Of a DNA stretch of 58,837 bases, positions 25,642-35,427 are shown one piece after another. Within the stretch, counting starts at the first letter, position 1. Each line of letters begins with the position of its first letter. The DNA comes from Pseudomonas sp. BN411 (GTDB lineage Bacteria > Pseudomonadota > Gammaproteobacteria > Pseudomonadales > Pseudomonadaceae): NCBI RefSeq assembly GCF_029871235.1, contig NZ_SSOM01000057.1, forward strand, positions 1-58,837, written 5' to 3'. The notes beneath the pieces are model-generated. The model was given only the letters and a program-made list of their open reading frames with translations, did no database searches and had not been told where the DNA came from. A program made the position numbers and the translations under genes.

Positions 25642-27288
25642 ATGAAAAGAACAATCACAAAAGCTTCAGGCCTTGCTATTGCGTGCGTGACTCCCCTGGC
25701 GATGGGATTCACCTTCGAAACAGAAAACATCCGCGGCTCGTTCGATTCCACCATCTCCTACGGCATGGGGCTGCGCACCGAGTCCCAAGGCTGCAACCTG
25801 ATCAACCAGGGCGCCACCGGGCACCATCCGCCCGCCGGGTGTCTGGCACAAACCTCCAGCATCGGCGACCAGGGCAACCTGAACTATGACAAGGGCGACC
25901 TGTTCACCAACTACCTGAAAGGCACCCACGAGCTGCTGCTGAAGTTGCCGGACGACTTCACCTTCATGGCCCGTGGCAGCTGGATCCGCGACTTCGCTGC
26001 CAGCGATACCACTGGCGCGCTGTCGTTCAATACGCCACCGGGCGTCGGCAGCGACGGGCTGACCGACGCCGCTCGCGACGATCTGGAGTTCAAGGCGCGC
26101 CTGCTCGACCTGTGGGTGAGCAAGAGCTTCGACGTGGGCGACCAGCGCGTTCGCGCGCGCCTGGGCAACCAGGTGATCAACTGGGGCGAGAGCCTGTTCG
26201 TGGTGGGCGGGATCAACGCCACCAACGCCTACGACTACCAGGCACTCGCGCGCCCCGGCGTCCAGCTCAAGGAGGCCGTGCTGCCGGCCCCGATGCTCAG
26301 CGTCGCCTCGGGCCTGGGCTCCGGCCTGAACGTCGAGGCGTATTACCAGTTCGGCTGGAACAAGAGTGAAGTGCCGCCGGTTGGCAGCTACTGGTCCACG
26401 ACCCAGGCCCTGGGCAAGGGCATGGAGACCTACGGCTTCGTCGACAAGGACGCGCGCGACAGCGGGCAGTGGGGCGTCTCGCTGCGCTGGCAGCCGGAGG
26501 ACAGCGACGTCAACTACGGCCTCTACGTGATGCGCTACCACGACAAGCTGCCGTCGCTGACCATGCAGCTGCTCGACCCCAACACCTTCGCGCTGTCGCA
26601 GGAGTGGGTCTATCCGGAAGACCGCATGCTCTACGGCATCAGCGCCAACATGCCGATCGGCGACTGGGCCGTGGGCACGGAGCTCTCCTACCGACCCAAG
26701 GACGCAGTGCCGCTCAACGCCGCCGTCGACCTCTGCGCGAACAACGGCGGTGAGTGCTGGAAAGACGAGAAGAAGTTCCAGTGGCACCTGACCGGCCTGT
26801 ACAGCATGACGCCGTCCAACTCGCCCGCACTGCTGGATTTCACTGGCGCCAGTACCGGCACCCTGCTGACCGAGCTGGTGGTGATCCACTACCCGGGCTT
26901 GCATGACGAGTTCGACGGTGAGCCCGTTGCGCCGGGTGCCTACACCTGGCAGCTGGACCCAGCCACTGCGCCCACGGGGAAGGGTGACAAGACGTCCAAG
27001 GGCATCAACCTCGATCTGAGCCTCACCTACGACGGCACCTTGATTCCGGGCTGGCAGGTCACGCCGGGGATCTTCTATTCGCGGTCCCTGGGCGGGCGTA
27101 CGCCGAACCTGGCGATGACCTTCACCGAAGACTCCAGCAGCATGAACCTGTACCTGAACCTGGTGCGTAACCCCGCCAGCTGGCAGGTCTCCTTCAACTA
27201 CGCAAAGTTCATGGGCGGCGACACGCCCTACGACCAACTGCTGCGTGACCGTGACTACGTTGGCGTCGTGATTTCGCGTTCTCTGTGA
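25642..27288 (+). CDS. DUF1302-family protein, probable outer-membrane beta-barrel
   Basis: 548 residues, N-terminal signal peptide (MKRTITKASGLAIACVTPLA). The mature start FTFETENIRGSFDSTISYGM with strand-like alternation, frequent Trp/Tyr/Asp, and a C-terminal amphipathic strand (YVGVVISRSL) fit an outer-membrane barrel of the DUF1302 family. Blocks such as QVINWGESLFVVGGINATNA are diagnostic of the family. A ribosome-binding site is weak. The stop overlaps the region of the following RND gene start. DUF1302 and DUF1329 genes are habitually adjacent in proteobacteria; function is unproven, but a channel or acceptor in the outer membrane is the natural inference. Confidence 0.88.
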   Translation: MKRTITKASGLAIACVTPLAMGFTFETENIRGSFDSTISYGMGLRTESQGCNLINQGATGHHPPAGCLAQTSSIGDQGNLNYDKGDLFTNYLKGTHELLLKLPDDFTFMARGSWIRDFAASDTTGALSFNTPPGVGSDGLTDAARDDLEFKARLLDLWVSKSFDVGDQRVRARLGNQVINWGESLFVVGGINATNAYDYQALARPGVQLKEAVLPAPMLSVASGLGSGLNVEAYYQFGWNKSEVPPVGSYWSTTQALGKGMETYGFVDKDARDSGQWGVSLRWQPEDSDVNYGLYVMRYHDKLPSLTMQLLDPNTFALSQEWVYPEDRMLYGISANMPIGDWAVGTELSYRPKDAVPLNAAVDLCANNGGECWKDEKKFQWHLTGLYSMTPSNSPALLDFTGASTGTLLTELVVIHYPGLHDEFDGEPVAPGAYTWQLDPATAPTGKGDKTSKGINLDLSLTYDGTLIPGWQVTPGIFYSRSLGGRTPNLAMTFTEDSSSMNLYLNLVRNPASWQVSFNYAKFMGGDTPYDQLLRDRDYVGVVISRSL

Positions 27289-27296
27289 GGCCTGTC

Positions 27297-29711
27297 GTGA
27301 ACAGTTCTGTAAAGCTGTCGGAAACCCCGGTGCGTGGCGTCCTGCCGCGCATCGAGGACCTGTTGTTCGGGCATCGCCGGCTGGTGCTGGCGGTGCTCGC
27401 GCTCTTCACCCTGGGCATGGCCTGGTTCGCCGTACAACTGCGCATGGATGCCGGCTTCGAGAAGCAGTTGCCCATCGGCCACGAGTACGTGGACACCTTC
27501 GAGCAGTACCGCGAAGACCTGCTGGGGGCGAACCGCCTGACCATCGTGGTCAAGGCGCGCCAGGGCAATATCTGGACCGAGGCGGCGCTGAAGCGCCTGT
27601 ACGACGTCACCCAGGCGGTGATCTTCCTGCCCAGCATTTCGCGCAGCAGCGTGCGTTCCCTGTGGACGCCCAACGCCTTCGTCAACGAGATCACCGAGGA
27701 AGGCTTCCGCGCCGATCCGCTGGTGCCGGGAACGGTCACCCCTGATCGCCTGGACACCGAGATCATCGGCAAGATTGCCAACTCCACCGCCCAGGGCGGT
27801 TTCATCGGCACCCTGGTGTCCCGCGACCAGACCAGCGCGATGATCACCGCCGAGCTCAACGAGTACGACGCCAAGGGCGAGCGCCTGGATTACGTGGCCT
27901 ACAACGGGGTGCTGGAGAAGCAGATTCGCCAGCAGTTCGAGGACGCCGGCTTTGAAATCCAGATCATCGGCTTCGCCAAGCAGATCGGCGATATCGCTGA
28001 CGGTGCCTCGGCGGTGCTGGAGTTCTGCCTGCTGGCGCTGCTGCTGACGGCGGCGGCGGTCTACTGGTACTGCCACTCGCTGCGCTTCACGTTGCTGGCC
28101 CTGGGCTGCTCGATGGCCTCGCTGGTGTGGCAGTTCGGCAGCCTGCGCCTGCTGGGCTACGGCCTCGACCCGCTGGCGGTGCTGGTGCCGTTCCTGGTGT
28201 TCGCCATCGGCGTCTCCCATGGCGTGCAGCAGATCAACTTCATCGTCCGCGAGATCGCCGTCGGCAAGAGCGTCGAAGCGGCGGCCCGCTCCAGTTTCAT
28301 CGGCCTGCTGATTCCCGGCACCCTGGCGCTGGTGACGGCTTTCGTCTCCTTCGTGACCCTGGTGCTGATCCCCATTCCGATGGTGCGTGAGCTGGCCATC
28401 ACCGCGTCTCTGGGCGTGGCCTTCAAGATCATCACCAATCTGGTGATGCTGCCGCTGGTGGCCTCGATGCTGAAGGTGGGCGGCAACTACGCTGCCGCCG
28501 AGGAGAAGTCCCGCGAGCGCCGTACCCGCTGGCTGCACGGCCTGGCGAAACTGGCGGAGTGGCGAAAGGCGCGTCTGGTTCTGGTGGTTGCCTTGCTGGT
28601 GTTCGCCACGGCGGTCTGGCAGAGCCACGACCGCGTCGTCGGCTCCCTCCAGGCGGGTGCGCCGGAGCTGCGCGAGGACTCACGCTTCAACCGTGATGCG
28701 GTGGCCATCGCCAGTAACTACGACATCGGCCTCGACTGGCTCAGCGTGGTCTTCGAGGCGCGGCCGGAGGAAGCAGGCGAGGGCGCTGCGGCCGCCTGCG
28801 AAGACGTCGCCCTGGGGCAGTACCAGGATCGCTTCGTCTGGGCCATGGAGGGCGTGCCCGGCGTGCTCTCGGTAGCTTCTTTCTCCACCGCGATGCGCCA
28901 GTTCAACGAGGGTTACAACGAAGGCAACCCGAAGATGAGTGCGGTGCCCATCGACCCGATGAACTACTCCTCGCTGGCCGCCGAAGTAGCGCGTATTCCA
29001 GGGCTGATGCGTGGCGATTGCAGCATGACCGCCGTGCACCTGTACCTGGCGGACCACAAGGCCACCACCATCAATCGTGTGATCGAAGCCGCCAAAGCCT
29101 TCCGCAGCGAATACCCCATGCCGGGGATCGCGGTGCGACTGGCCTCGGGTAACGCAGGAGTGATCGCGGCCATCAACGAGGAGGTGGAGAAGAGCGAGAC
29201 ACCGATGCTGCTCTACGTCTACGCCGCCATCGCCCTGCTGGTGTTCGTCGTCTATCGCGACCTGCGTGCGGTACTGGTGTGCTGCCTGCCGCTGACCATC
29301 GGCACCTTCATCGGCTACTGGTTCATGAAGGAGCTGCAGATCGGCCTGACCATCGCCACCTTGCCGGTGATGGTCCTGGCGGTGGGCATTGGCGTCGATT
29401 ACGCCTTCTACATCTACAACCGCATCCAGCTGCACCAGGCCCACGGCCAGCCCATCGTCAAGGCGGTGGAACATTCGCTGCTGGAAGTGGGCGTGGCGAC
29501 CATCTTCACCGCCATCACCCTGGCGGTCGGCGTGGCCACCTGGGCCTTCTCCGACCTCAAGTTCCAGGCAGACATGGGCAAGCTGCTGGCCTTCATGTTC
29601 ATGGTCAACATGGTCATGGCCATGACGGTGCTGCCGGCCTTCGCCGTGTGGCTGGAGCGGGTGTTCCCGCGCAAGCGCCCGGTGCGCATGATCGGCGCGC
29701 TGGCGCACTGA
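27297..29711 (+). CDS. RND-superfamily transporter of the MMPL type
   Basis: Inner-membrane protein of 804 residues with the RND duplication: one membrane helix (RRLVLAVLALFTLGMAWFAV), a periplasmic loop of ~200 residues, about five helices, a long cytoplasmic link, then helix 7 (ARLVLVVALLVFATAVWQS), a second large loop and five helices near the C-terminus (AIALLVFVVYRDLRAVLVCC; VMVLAVGIGVDYAFYIYN). The GIGVDYAFY and FAIGVSHGVQQ segments are conserved in MMPL/SSD-type carriers of lipids and hopanoids. The GTG at 27297 has GAGG at a good distance; a GTG at 27285 would overlap the previous stop. Proton-driven movement of a lipid-like compound between inner membrane and periplasm is inferred. 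Confidence 0.9.
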   Translation: MNSSVKLSETPVRGVLPRIEDLLFGHRRLVLAVLALFTLGMAWFAVQLRMDAGFEKQLPIGHEYVDTFEQYREDLLGANRLTIVVKARQGNIWTEAALKRLYDVTQAVIFLPSISRSSVRSLWTPNAFVNEITEEGFRADPLVPGTVTPDRLDTEIIGKIANSTAQGGFIGTLVSRDQTSAMITAELNEYDAKGERLDYVAYNGVLEKQIRQQFEDAGFEIQIIGFAKQIGDIADGASAVLEFCLLALLLTAAAVYWYCHSLRFTLLALGCSMASLVWQFGSLRLLGYGLDPLAVLVPFLVFAIGVSHGVQQINFIVREIAVGKSVEAAARSSFIGLLIPGTLALVTAFVSFVTLVLIPIPMVRELAITASLGVAFKIITNLVMLPLVASMLKVGGNYAAAEEKSRERRTRWLHGLAKLAEWRKARLVLVVALLVFATAVWQSHDRVVGSLQAGAPELREDSRFNRDAVAIASNYDIGLDWLSVVFEARPEEAGEGAAAACEDVALGQYQDRFVWAMEGVPGVLSVASFSTAMRQFNEGYNEGNPKMSAVPIDPMNYSSLAAEVARIPGLMRGDCSMTAVHLYLADHKATTINRVIEAAKAFRSEYPMPGIAVRLASGNAGVIAAINEEVEKSETPMLLYVYAAIALLVFVVYRDLRAVLVCCLPLTIGTFIGYWFMKELQIGLTIATLPVMVLAVGIGVDYAFYIYNRIQLHQAHGQPIVKAVEHSLLEVGVATIFTAITLAVGVATWAFSDLKFQADMGKLLAFMFMVNMVMAMTVLPAFAVWLERVFPRKRPVRMIGALAH

Positions 29712-29721
29712 GGAGAGAAGC

Positions 29722-30687
29722 ATGGGATACCTGAACACACTCCTGGCCGCTGTGCTGGCCGGTCTGTTACCCCTGGCCTCCGGACAGGGGGCTGTGCTGC
29801 CGCCGGTGGCAGCGGTTCCCTCGGCGAATGCCTCCCAGGCCATGCTGCTGGGCGCCTCACACGCCACGGACCGCCTGGTGGCGGTGGGTGATCACGGCAT
29901 GGTGCTGATCTCCGACGATCAGGGGCGGAGCTTCCGCCAGGCACGGTCCGTACCGGTGTCGACGTTGCTCACCGGCGTCAGCTTTGCCGACGCCAGCCAC
30001 GGCTGGGCGGTGGGCCAGTGGGGGACGATCCTGGCCAGCGCCGACGGCGGCGAGACCTGGGACATCCAGCGCCTGTCCAGCGAAGAAGACCGGCCGCTGT
30101 TTGCCGTGCATTTCTTCGATGCGCGGCAGGGCGTCGCCGTGGGCCTTTGGTCCCTGGTGTTGACCACGGAGGACGGCGGCAAGACCTGGAACGAGCAGAC
30201 CCTGCAGGCGCCGCCTGGCTACAGTCGCGCCGACCTCAACCTGATGGGCCTGTTCGCCGACGGCCACGGCAACCTTTACGCCACCGCCGAGCGGGGACAG
30301 CTGCTGCGCTCCGATGACCGTGGCAAGACCTGGCGCTACCTGGACACCGGCTACGAAGGCACCTTGTGGAGCGGGGCGGTATTGGCCGACGGCAGCCTGC
30401 TGGTCGGCGGTCAGCGCGGCACCCTGCTGCACGGTTCGGCGGATGGTGCGTCCTGGCAGCGTGTCGCCCTGGAGGGCAAGAGCTCGATCACGTCAATCGC
30501 GGTGTCCGGACCGCACGTGGTCGCGGTCGGACTCGATGGACTGATGGTGAGCAGCCCCGATAGCGGCCGCACCTTCGAGGAACAACGGACCGCCGATGGC
30601 GTTTCGCTGACCGCGGCGCTCTTCACCGGGCGGGATGCTCCGCTGCTGTTCTCCCGACGCGGTGTCATCCCGGTGCAGGCGCAGTGA
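29722..30687 (+). CDS. Ycf48/Hcf136-like beta-propeller protein
   Basis: 321-residue exported protein: signal peptide (MGYLNTLLAAVLAGLLPLAS) followed by six BNR-type blade repeats with the pattern VGxxGxxLxSxDxGxxW, for example VGDHGMVLISDDQG, VGQWGTILASADGG, VGLWSLVLTTEDGG, TAERGQLLRSDDRG and GGQRGTLLHGSADG. This is the Ycf48-like repeat family, best known as a photosystem II assembly factor but widespread in non-photosynthetic bacteria beside RND genes. It starts ten bases after the RND stop with GGAG upstream. A periplasmic scaffold for the transporter parts is a reasonable inference. Last gene of the operon; a repeat-rich gap follows. Confidence 0.88.
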   Translation: MGYLNTLLAAVLAGLLPLASGQGAVLPPVAAVPSANASQAMLLGASHATDRLVAVGDHGMVLISDDQGRSFRQARSVPVSTLLTGVSFADASHGWAVGQWGTILASADGGETWDIQRLSSEEDRPLFAVHFFDARQGVAVGLWSLVLTTEDGGKTWNEQTLQAPPGYSRADLNLMGLFADGHGNLYATAERGQLLRSDDRGKTWRYLDTGYEGTLWSGAVLADGSLLVGGQRGTLLHGSADGASWQRVALEGKSSITSIAVSGPHVVAVGLDGLMVSSPDSGRTFEEQRTADGVSLTAALFTGRDAPLLFSRRGVIPVQAQ

Positions 30688-30737
30688 GGACAGGGCTGGT
30701 CGTCGGCACGACTGCCGCTGCCTTGCGGCTCCGGGTT

Positions 30738-30915
30738 GAACGGTTCTTGCCAGCCCGTAGGGTGGGCTTCAGCCCACCATCGGAGGTCAGCGTGGGCTAA
30801 AGCCCACCCTACAAGGCTCCGAGCCCCAACCGGAACTTCTTAGCAACAGCTATCAGGGACATAGCCCTGCCGTTCGCCCGGAGCTTCGGCTCTGGAGCGA
30901 ACGGTCCTTGCCAGC
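30738..30915. repeat. Composite repeat element (REP/BIME-like)
   Basis: Two direct copies of GAACGGTYCTTGCCAGC (30738-30754 and 30899-30915) bracket two head-to-head palindromes: GTAGGGTGGGCTTCAGCCCA (from 30757) and GTGGGCTAAAGCCCACCCTA (from 30792). A further dyad, CCGTTCGC...GCGAACGG, spans 30870-30904. The arrangement is typical of mosaic extragenic repeats in Pseudomonas and may end transcription of the envelope operon or stabilise its mRNA. Confidence 0.7.
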
Positions 30916-30935
30916 GGCGGTTCACGAAAAATAAA

Positions 30936-30949
30936 ATAACTGACGTTAT
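30936..30949. promoter_or_regulatory. TAAC-N4-GTTA-type dyad, site 3
   Basis: ATAACTGACGTTAT has perfect ATAAC/GTTAT arms and lies 90-100 bases upstream of the nitronate monooxygenase start. A second small dyad, ATCTAAATTAGAT, touches it at 30948-30960, and GTATCCG...CGGATAC spans 30966-30996. No clear -35/-10 pair can be fixed. Confidence 0.5.
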
Positions 30950-31020
30950 CTAAATTAGATGACCGGTATCCGAGCCGCTTCGGCGCGGACGGATACGTGC
31001 GACTCGAACAACTTACATGA

Positions 31021-32010
<990 letters not shown>

Positions 32011-32013
32011 GGC

Positions 32014-32889
32014 GTGTCTTACGAGACGATTCGCTATGAGGTGAACGACGAGGGCATTTTGCTTCTCACTCTGTCGCGTCCGGACAAGCTCAACGCTTTC
32101 ACCGTCCAGATGTGTGACGAACTGGTCGATGCCTACCGCCGCGCCAGCCTGGACGATTCGGTGCGCGCCATCGTCGTGACGGGGGAGGGGCGTGCTTTCT
32201 GCGCCGGCATGGATCTGTCGGTCGAGGGCAACGTCTTCGGCCTGAATGAGTCCCTGACGCCAACGCTGCAAGACGTGCGTGAGCGGGGGGAGAGCGCGGA
32301 GATCCTGCATGGCGTGCGTGACACCGGCGGGCGCGTGGTACTGGCCATGTACGAGTGTCTCAAGCCGATCATTGGTGCGATCAATGGTGCGGCGGTTGGT
32401 GTCGGGTCGACCATGCTGCTGCCCATGGATTTTCGCTTCGCTTCGGACAAGGCCCGTTTCGGGTTCGTGTTCGGCAAGCTCGGGGTTACCCCAGAGGGCT
32501 GCTCGAGCTGGTTCCTGCCTCGCATCGTTGGTCTGGAGCAGGCTATGGAGTGGCTTTACCGGGCGGATATCTTCGACGCCAACGAAGCGCACGAGAAGGG
32601 GCTGATTCGCGCAGTTCTGCCGGCAGAAACGCTGGTGGAGGAGGCCTGTGTATTCGCCGCAGCGCTGGTGAAAGACCGTTCACCGGTATCTATCGGCCTG
32701 ATTCGCCAGATGCTGTGGCGCAACAGTGCTCAGCCCTCTCCCATGGCTGCACATGAGGTTGAGTCACTGGCCATGTTCTACACGAGCCAGGCTGACGGGC
32801 GCGAAGGCGTGCGGGCGTTTATCGAGAAGCGCGTGCCGCACTTTTCCGGGCGGGCTTCCAGCATGCCGCCGTTCTATCCGTGGGAGTGA
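32014..32889 (+). CDS. Enoyl-CoA hydratase/isomerase (crotonase) family protein
   Basis: 291 residues with GTG start at 32014 preceded by GGGAGATTGAGG. Crotonase features are clear: LLTLSRPDKLNAFTVQM, the oxyanion-hole segments GRAFCAGMDLS and GAAVGVGSTMLLPMD, and FGFVFGKLGVTPEGCSSWFL. The position of one FadB catalytic glutamate is Thr or Ser here (GVGSTM) while TPEGCSS supplies the second, so hydratase activity should not be assumed; isomerase activity is possible. It is the second gene of a bicistron with the nitronate monooxygenase, and a hairpin (33011-33030) follows. Confidence 0.9.
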   Translation: MSYETIRYEVNDEGILLLTLSRPDKLNAFTVQMCDELVDAYRRASLDDSVRAIVVTGEGRAFCAGMDLSVEGNVFGLNESLTPTLQDVRERGESAEILHGVRDTGGRVVLAMYECLKPIIGAINGAAVGVGSTMLLPMDFRFASDKARFGFVFGKLGVTPEGCSSWFLPRIVGLEQAMEWLYRADIFDANEAHEKGLIRAVLPAETLVEEACVFAAALVKDRSPVSIGLIRQMLWRNSAQPSPMAAHEVESLAMFYTSQADGREGVRAFIEKRVPHFSGRASSMPPFYPWE

Positions 32890-33010
32890 TCAGACCGAAT
32901 CGCGGCGCCTGCTGTTGAGGCCCGCTCGTCGGGCCATTTGCAGTCAGGCATGGTGCTCCGTGCTCCGCACCGGGTGATGCCTCTCCCTGGTCGGAGTCTC
33001 GTATCGCGGC

Positions 33011-33030
33011 AGCCCCCGTTGTTGGGGGCT
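33011..33030 (+). terminator. Hairpin terminator after enoyl-CoA hydratase gene
   Basis: AGCCCCC and GGGGGCT arms with a six-base loop, followed by TCCCGTCTTTC. It is moderately convincing and lies about 120 bases after the stop. Confidence 0.55.
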
Positions 33031-33106
33031 TCCCGTCTTTCAAGCAGGCGATTTTCGTCCTGGAACGGCCAATAACTGGCGCATTTCGGCGTTACGCCGG
33101 GGGATG

Positions 33107-33126
33107 AATTTGTCTCGCGACAAATT
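33107..33126. promoter_or_regulatory. Palindrome upstream of the amine-oxidation operon
   Basis: AATTTGTC and GACAAATT arms with a four-base centre, 80 bases before the FAD oxidoreductase ATG and four bases before dyad site 4. Size and symmetry fit an operator for a TetR-like or similar dimeric protein. Confidence 0.55.
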
Positions 33127-33129
33127 AAA

Positions 33130-33143
33130 ATAACAGTTGTTGC
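33130..33143. promoter_or_regulatory. TAAC-N4-GTTA-type dyad, site 4
   Basis: ATAACAGTTGTTGC followed by GTAAA. It matches site 1 (23919) in the palindrome and in the CGTAAA flank: 14 of 17 positions from TAAC onward are clearly shared. It lies 63 bases before the first gene of the amine-oxidation operon. Confidence 0.55.
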
Positions 33144-33205
33144 GTAAAAGTATTTCCAGCGTTAGAGTTCGACAAAACAACAAAAGCTTCCCAGGAGACA
33201 CCTCC

Positions 33206-34573
33206 ATGTTCGCGACCCGTCTTGCAGAAGAATCAAAGGGAAGTCCCTTGGCCGAGAGATTTCGTCTCATTGGCGGATGGGTGGAACAGCCTGACGATCT
33301 GCAGCCGGAACTGGTGGGTGATGTCAGCGCCGACGTGATCGTGGTCGGTGCCGGCTTCGCTGGCCTGTCCACTGCACTGGAACTCACGGCCCTGGGGGCG
33401 AAGGTCATCGTCCTTGAGCAGGAGTTCGCCGGCTTCGGTGCGAGCGGGCGAAATGCGGGCTACCTCGCCGGCAGCATGGGCATCGAGTTCGAGCTCTTCC
33501 TCAAGCGCGTGGGCCACGAGCAGGCCAAAGGGATCGTCAAGTTCTACGACGAGGGTGTGACCTATGTGGAAAGACGGCTGCGCGAACTCGCCATCGACTG
33601 CGACTACAACCCGAGCGGGCTCATCCGCGCGGTAGTGCATCCGTCCCAGGAAAAGAGGCTGCGGCACAGCATGGCCCAAGGTGCGGAGCTGGGCTCCGTC
33701 ACCCGCTTCGTGGATTCCGCTGAGATGCGTGCACGGGGTATTCCGCCGGCCTTCCTGTTCGGCTGCGTGCAGCATGGCGGCACGCTGGACCCCGGCAAGT
33801 ACGTGATGGGGTTGCGGCGCGCGGCGCTGAAGGCCGGCGTGAAGCTGTACGAGCAGACCCCTCTGCTGTCTTACAGCGAAGGTCCGACCATCACCTGCAA
33901 GACCGCGCGGGGCACCGCCAGCGCGCCATTCATGGTGCTCGCCACCAACGCCTATACGCCGCAGCTCGGCCTGCTGCGTGACAAGGTGGCGCCTCTACGG
34001 GTTTCTGCGATCGAAACCGAGCCGCTGTCCAAGGCGCAACTCGCCTCCCTCGGCTGGGCGGGACGAGAGGGTGTGGTGACACCGCACTGGACCATGGAAA
34101 GCCACCGCCTGACGGCGCGCGACACGCTTCTGGTTACGACCAAGCAGCTTGGCTATGCCTATGGCTCGCAAACGCCAAACCAGCCGGACACGGCAGCCTA
34201 TGGCGCATTGGTACAGGCTATGGACGAACGTTTCCCGACCTTGCGGGGCATTGCCATCCGCGCGTGCTGGAGCGGCTACATCAGCCTGGCGTACGACGCC
34301 TTGCCCGTGGTGGGGGAAACCGGACCGCAGCAGAACATCCTCTACACCGCAGGCTGCTCGGGGCACGGCGTCGGCACCCAGTCCCTGGTCGGCTATCTGC
34401 TGGCCGAGCGGATCGGTGGCATCGAACACCCGCTGCTCGCGGCGTTGCGCCACAAGACGCCTTCCACGCTTCCCGAACCGCTGCAGTGGTGCGCCATCAA
34501 GGCTGCGCTGATGGGCGCGAACGCAATGGACCTCTTTGTGAATCGCCGGGTGCGTGGCGCCTCCGTCGACTGA
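33206..34573 (+). CDS. FAD-dependent oxidoreductase of the DAO/PuuB type
   Basis: 455-residue soluble flavoprotein. The dinucleotide motif VIVVGAGFAGLSTALEL (GxG at residues 48-50), the DAO-family signature GFGASGRNAGYL and a C-terminal FAD loop (SGHGVGTQSLVGYLLAERI) resemble gamma-glutamylputrescine oxidase and glycine/D-amino-acid oxidases. Such enzymes oxidise C-N bonds of secondary or primary amines to imines and then aldehydes. The ATG at 33206 has AGGAGA upstream (33192-33197). It opens a six-gene run ending in a CalB-like aldehyde dehydrogenase, which fits amine-to-aldehyde-to-acid chemistry. The exact amine is unknown. Confidence 0.9.
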   Translation: MFATRLAEESKGSPLAERFRLIGGWVEQPDDLQPELVGDVSADVIVVGAGFAGLSTALELTALGAKVIVLEQEFAGFGASGRNAGYLAGSMGIEFELFLKRVGHEQAKGIVKFYDEGVTYVERRLRELAIDCDYNPSGLIRAVVHPSQEKRLRHSMAQGAELGSVTRFVDSAEMRARGIPPAFLFGCVQHGGTLDPGKYVMGLRRAALKAGVKLYEQTPLLSYSEGPTITCKTARGTASAPFMVLATNAYTPQLGLLRDKVAPLRVSAIETEPLSKAQLASLGWAGREGVVTPHWTMESHRLTARDTLLVTTKQLGYAYGSQTPNQPDTAAYGALVQAMDERFPTLRGIAIRACWSGYISLAYDALPVVGETGPQQNILYTAGCSGHGVGTQSLVGYLLAERIGGIEHPLLAALRHKTPSTLPEPLQWCAIKAALMGANAMDLFVNRRVRGASVD

Positions 34574-34635
34574 CCGCCAACGCCGGCGGTCGATGGCCCC
34601 GGCTTCGGCCATCTCTTTCAACTCATGGAGTACCT

Positions 34636-35352
34636 ATGAATACCTGCTCGAACGGGGCCGTACGCGTGACGGCCTGGGCCGCGATCCTGGGCGGCATCTT
34701 TGCCTACCTGAACGTCATCTTCATGGTCATGGTGACGCACGGCGACATGGCGGTGACGCTGCAAGGCGCCTCGATGCTGACCTTGCCCGCTGAGGCGAGG
34801 CAGTACTTCCGGCTGTCGATGTTCGCCGACGTCCTGGGCTTCTACCTGCCGTTGCTGGCGATCGGCGGCTACCTCTGGAACCGCTTTCGCAGCGAGGCGG
34901 GCGCCCTGGGTGACATGGCCGTTCTGGCGATCACCACTTATGTCGTGCTGGGTGTGGTCGGTGCGGGGCTGCAATTGGCCGTGCTGAATCCGCTTGCCGA
35001 ACTCCATGCCGCAGGCGGGGAGGCCGCGAGGGCTGCCGCCGAAACTGCCTGGACGACCATCGCGGTCGGCAGCCAACGGGGCCTGTGGTGGTGCGAAGGG
35101 CCTGTCGTTCTGTTCTGGGGGCTGGTCGTTGGCGGCCACCTGAAGAGAGCGGGCTGGGGAGCTTCGATACTGCTGCCGCTGAAGCTTGTCGGCTGGTGCT
35201 TCGGGCTCTACTTCGTAGCCGGGTTCTTCCCGGAGCTGGAGGCGTTCACCGCTGCCTTGCTGGTTGTCGTCGTGCTGATCTTCCCCCTGTGGATGGTCAT
35301 GTTCGGCGTGCAGTTGCGGCGCAGGCTGGTCCTCAGCCCGCTTGGCGCCTGA
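34636..35352 (+). CDS. Hypothetical inner-membrane protein, about six TM helices
   Basis: 238 residues with about six hydrophobic segments (WAAILGGIFAYLNVIFMVMV; MFADVLGFYLPLLAIGGYLW; VLAITTYVVLGVVGAGLQLA; PVVLFWGLVVGGHL; ILLPLKLVGWCFGLYFVAGF; ALLVVVVLIFPLWMVMFGVQ). It resembles DUF4386-type proteins in layout, but I cannot assign it firmly. The ATG at 34636 has GGAG five bases upstream. It sits between two flavoprotein genes in one transcription unit, so it may anchor, transport or sense the compound oxidised. Confidence 0.75.
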   Translation: MNTCSNGAVRVTAWAAILGGIFAYLNVIFMVMVTHGDMAVTLQGASMLTLPAEARQYFRLSMFADVLGFYLPLLAIGGYLWNRFRSEAGALGDMAVLAITTYVVLGVVGAGLQLAVLNPLAELHAAGGEAARAAAETAWTTIAVGSQRGLWWCEGPVVLFWGLVVGGHLKRAGWGASILLPLKLVGWCFGLYFVAGFFPELEAFTAALLVVVVLIFPLWMVMFGVQLRRRLVLSPLGA

Positions 35353-35427
35353 GCCATTTCCTCGATTCCGCACAGCCGTTCAACGGCGAGCGGCGACACC
35401 GAACAACCCTTGCGTGAGGCTCCTTGT

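Noticed and set aside
27255-28628. 457-codon minus-strand frame opposite the RND gene
   Set aside because: Gln/His-rich low-complexity translation, a codon-mirror artefact.
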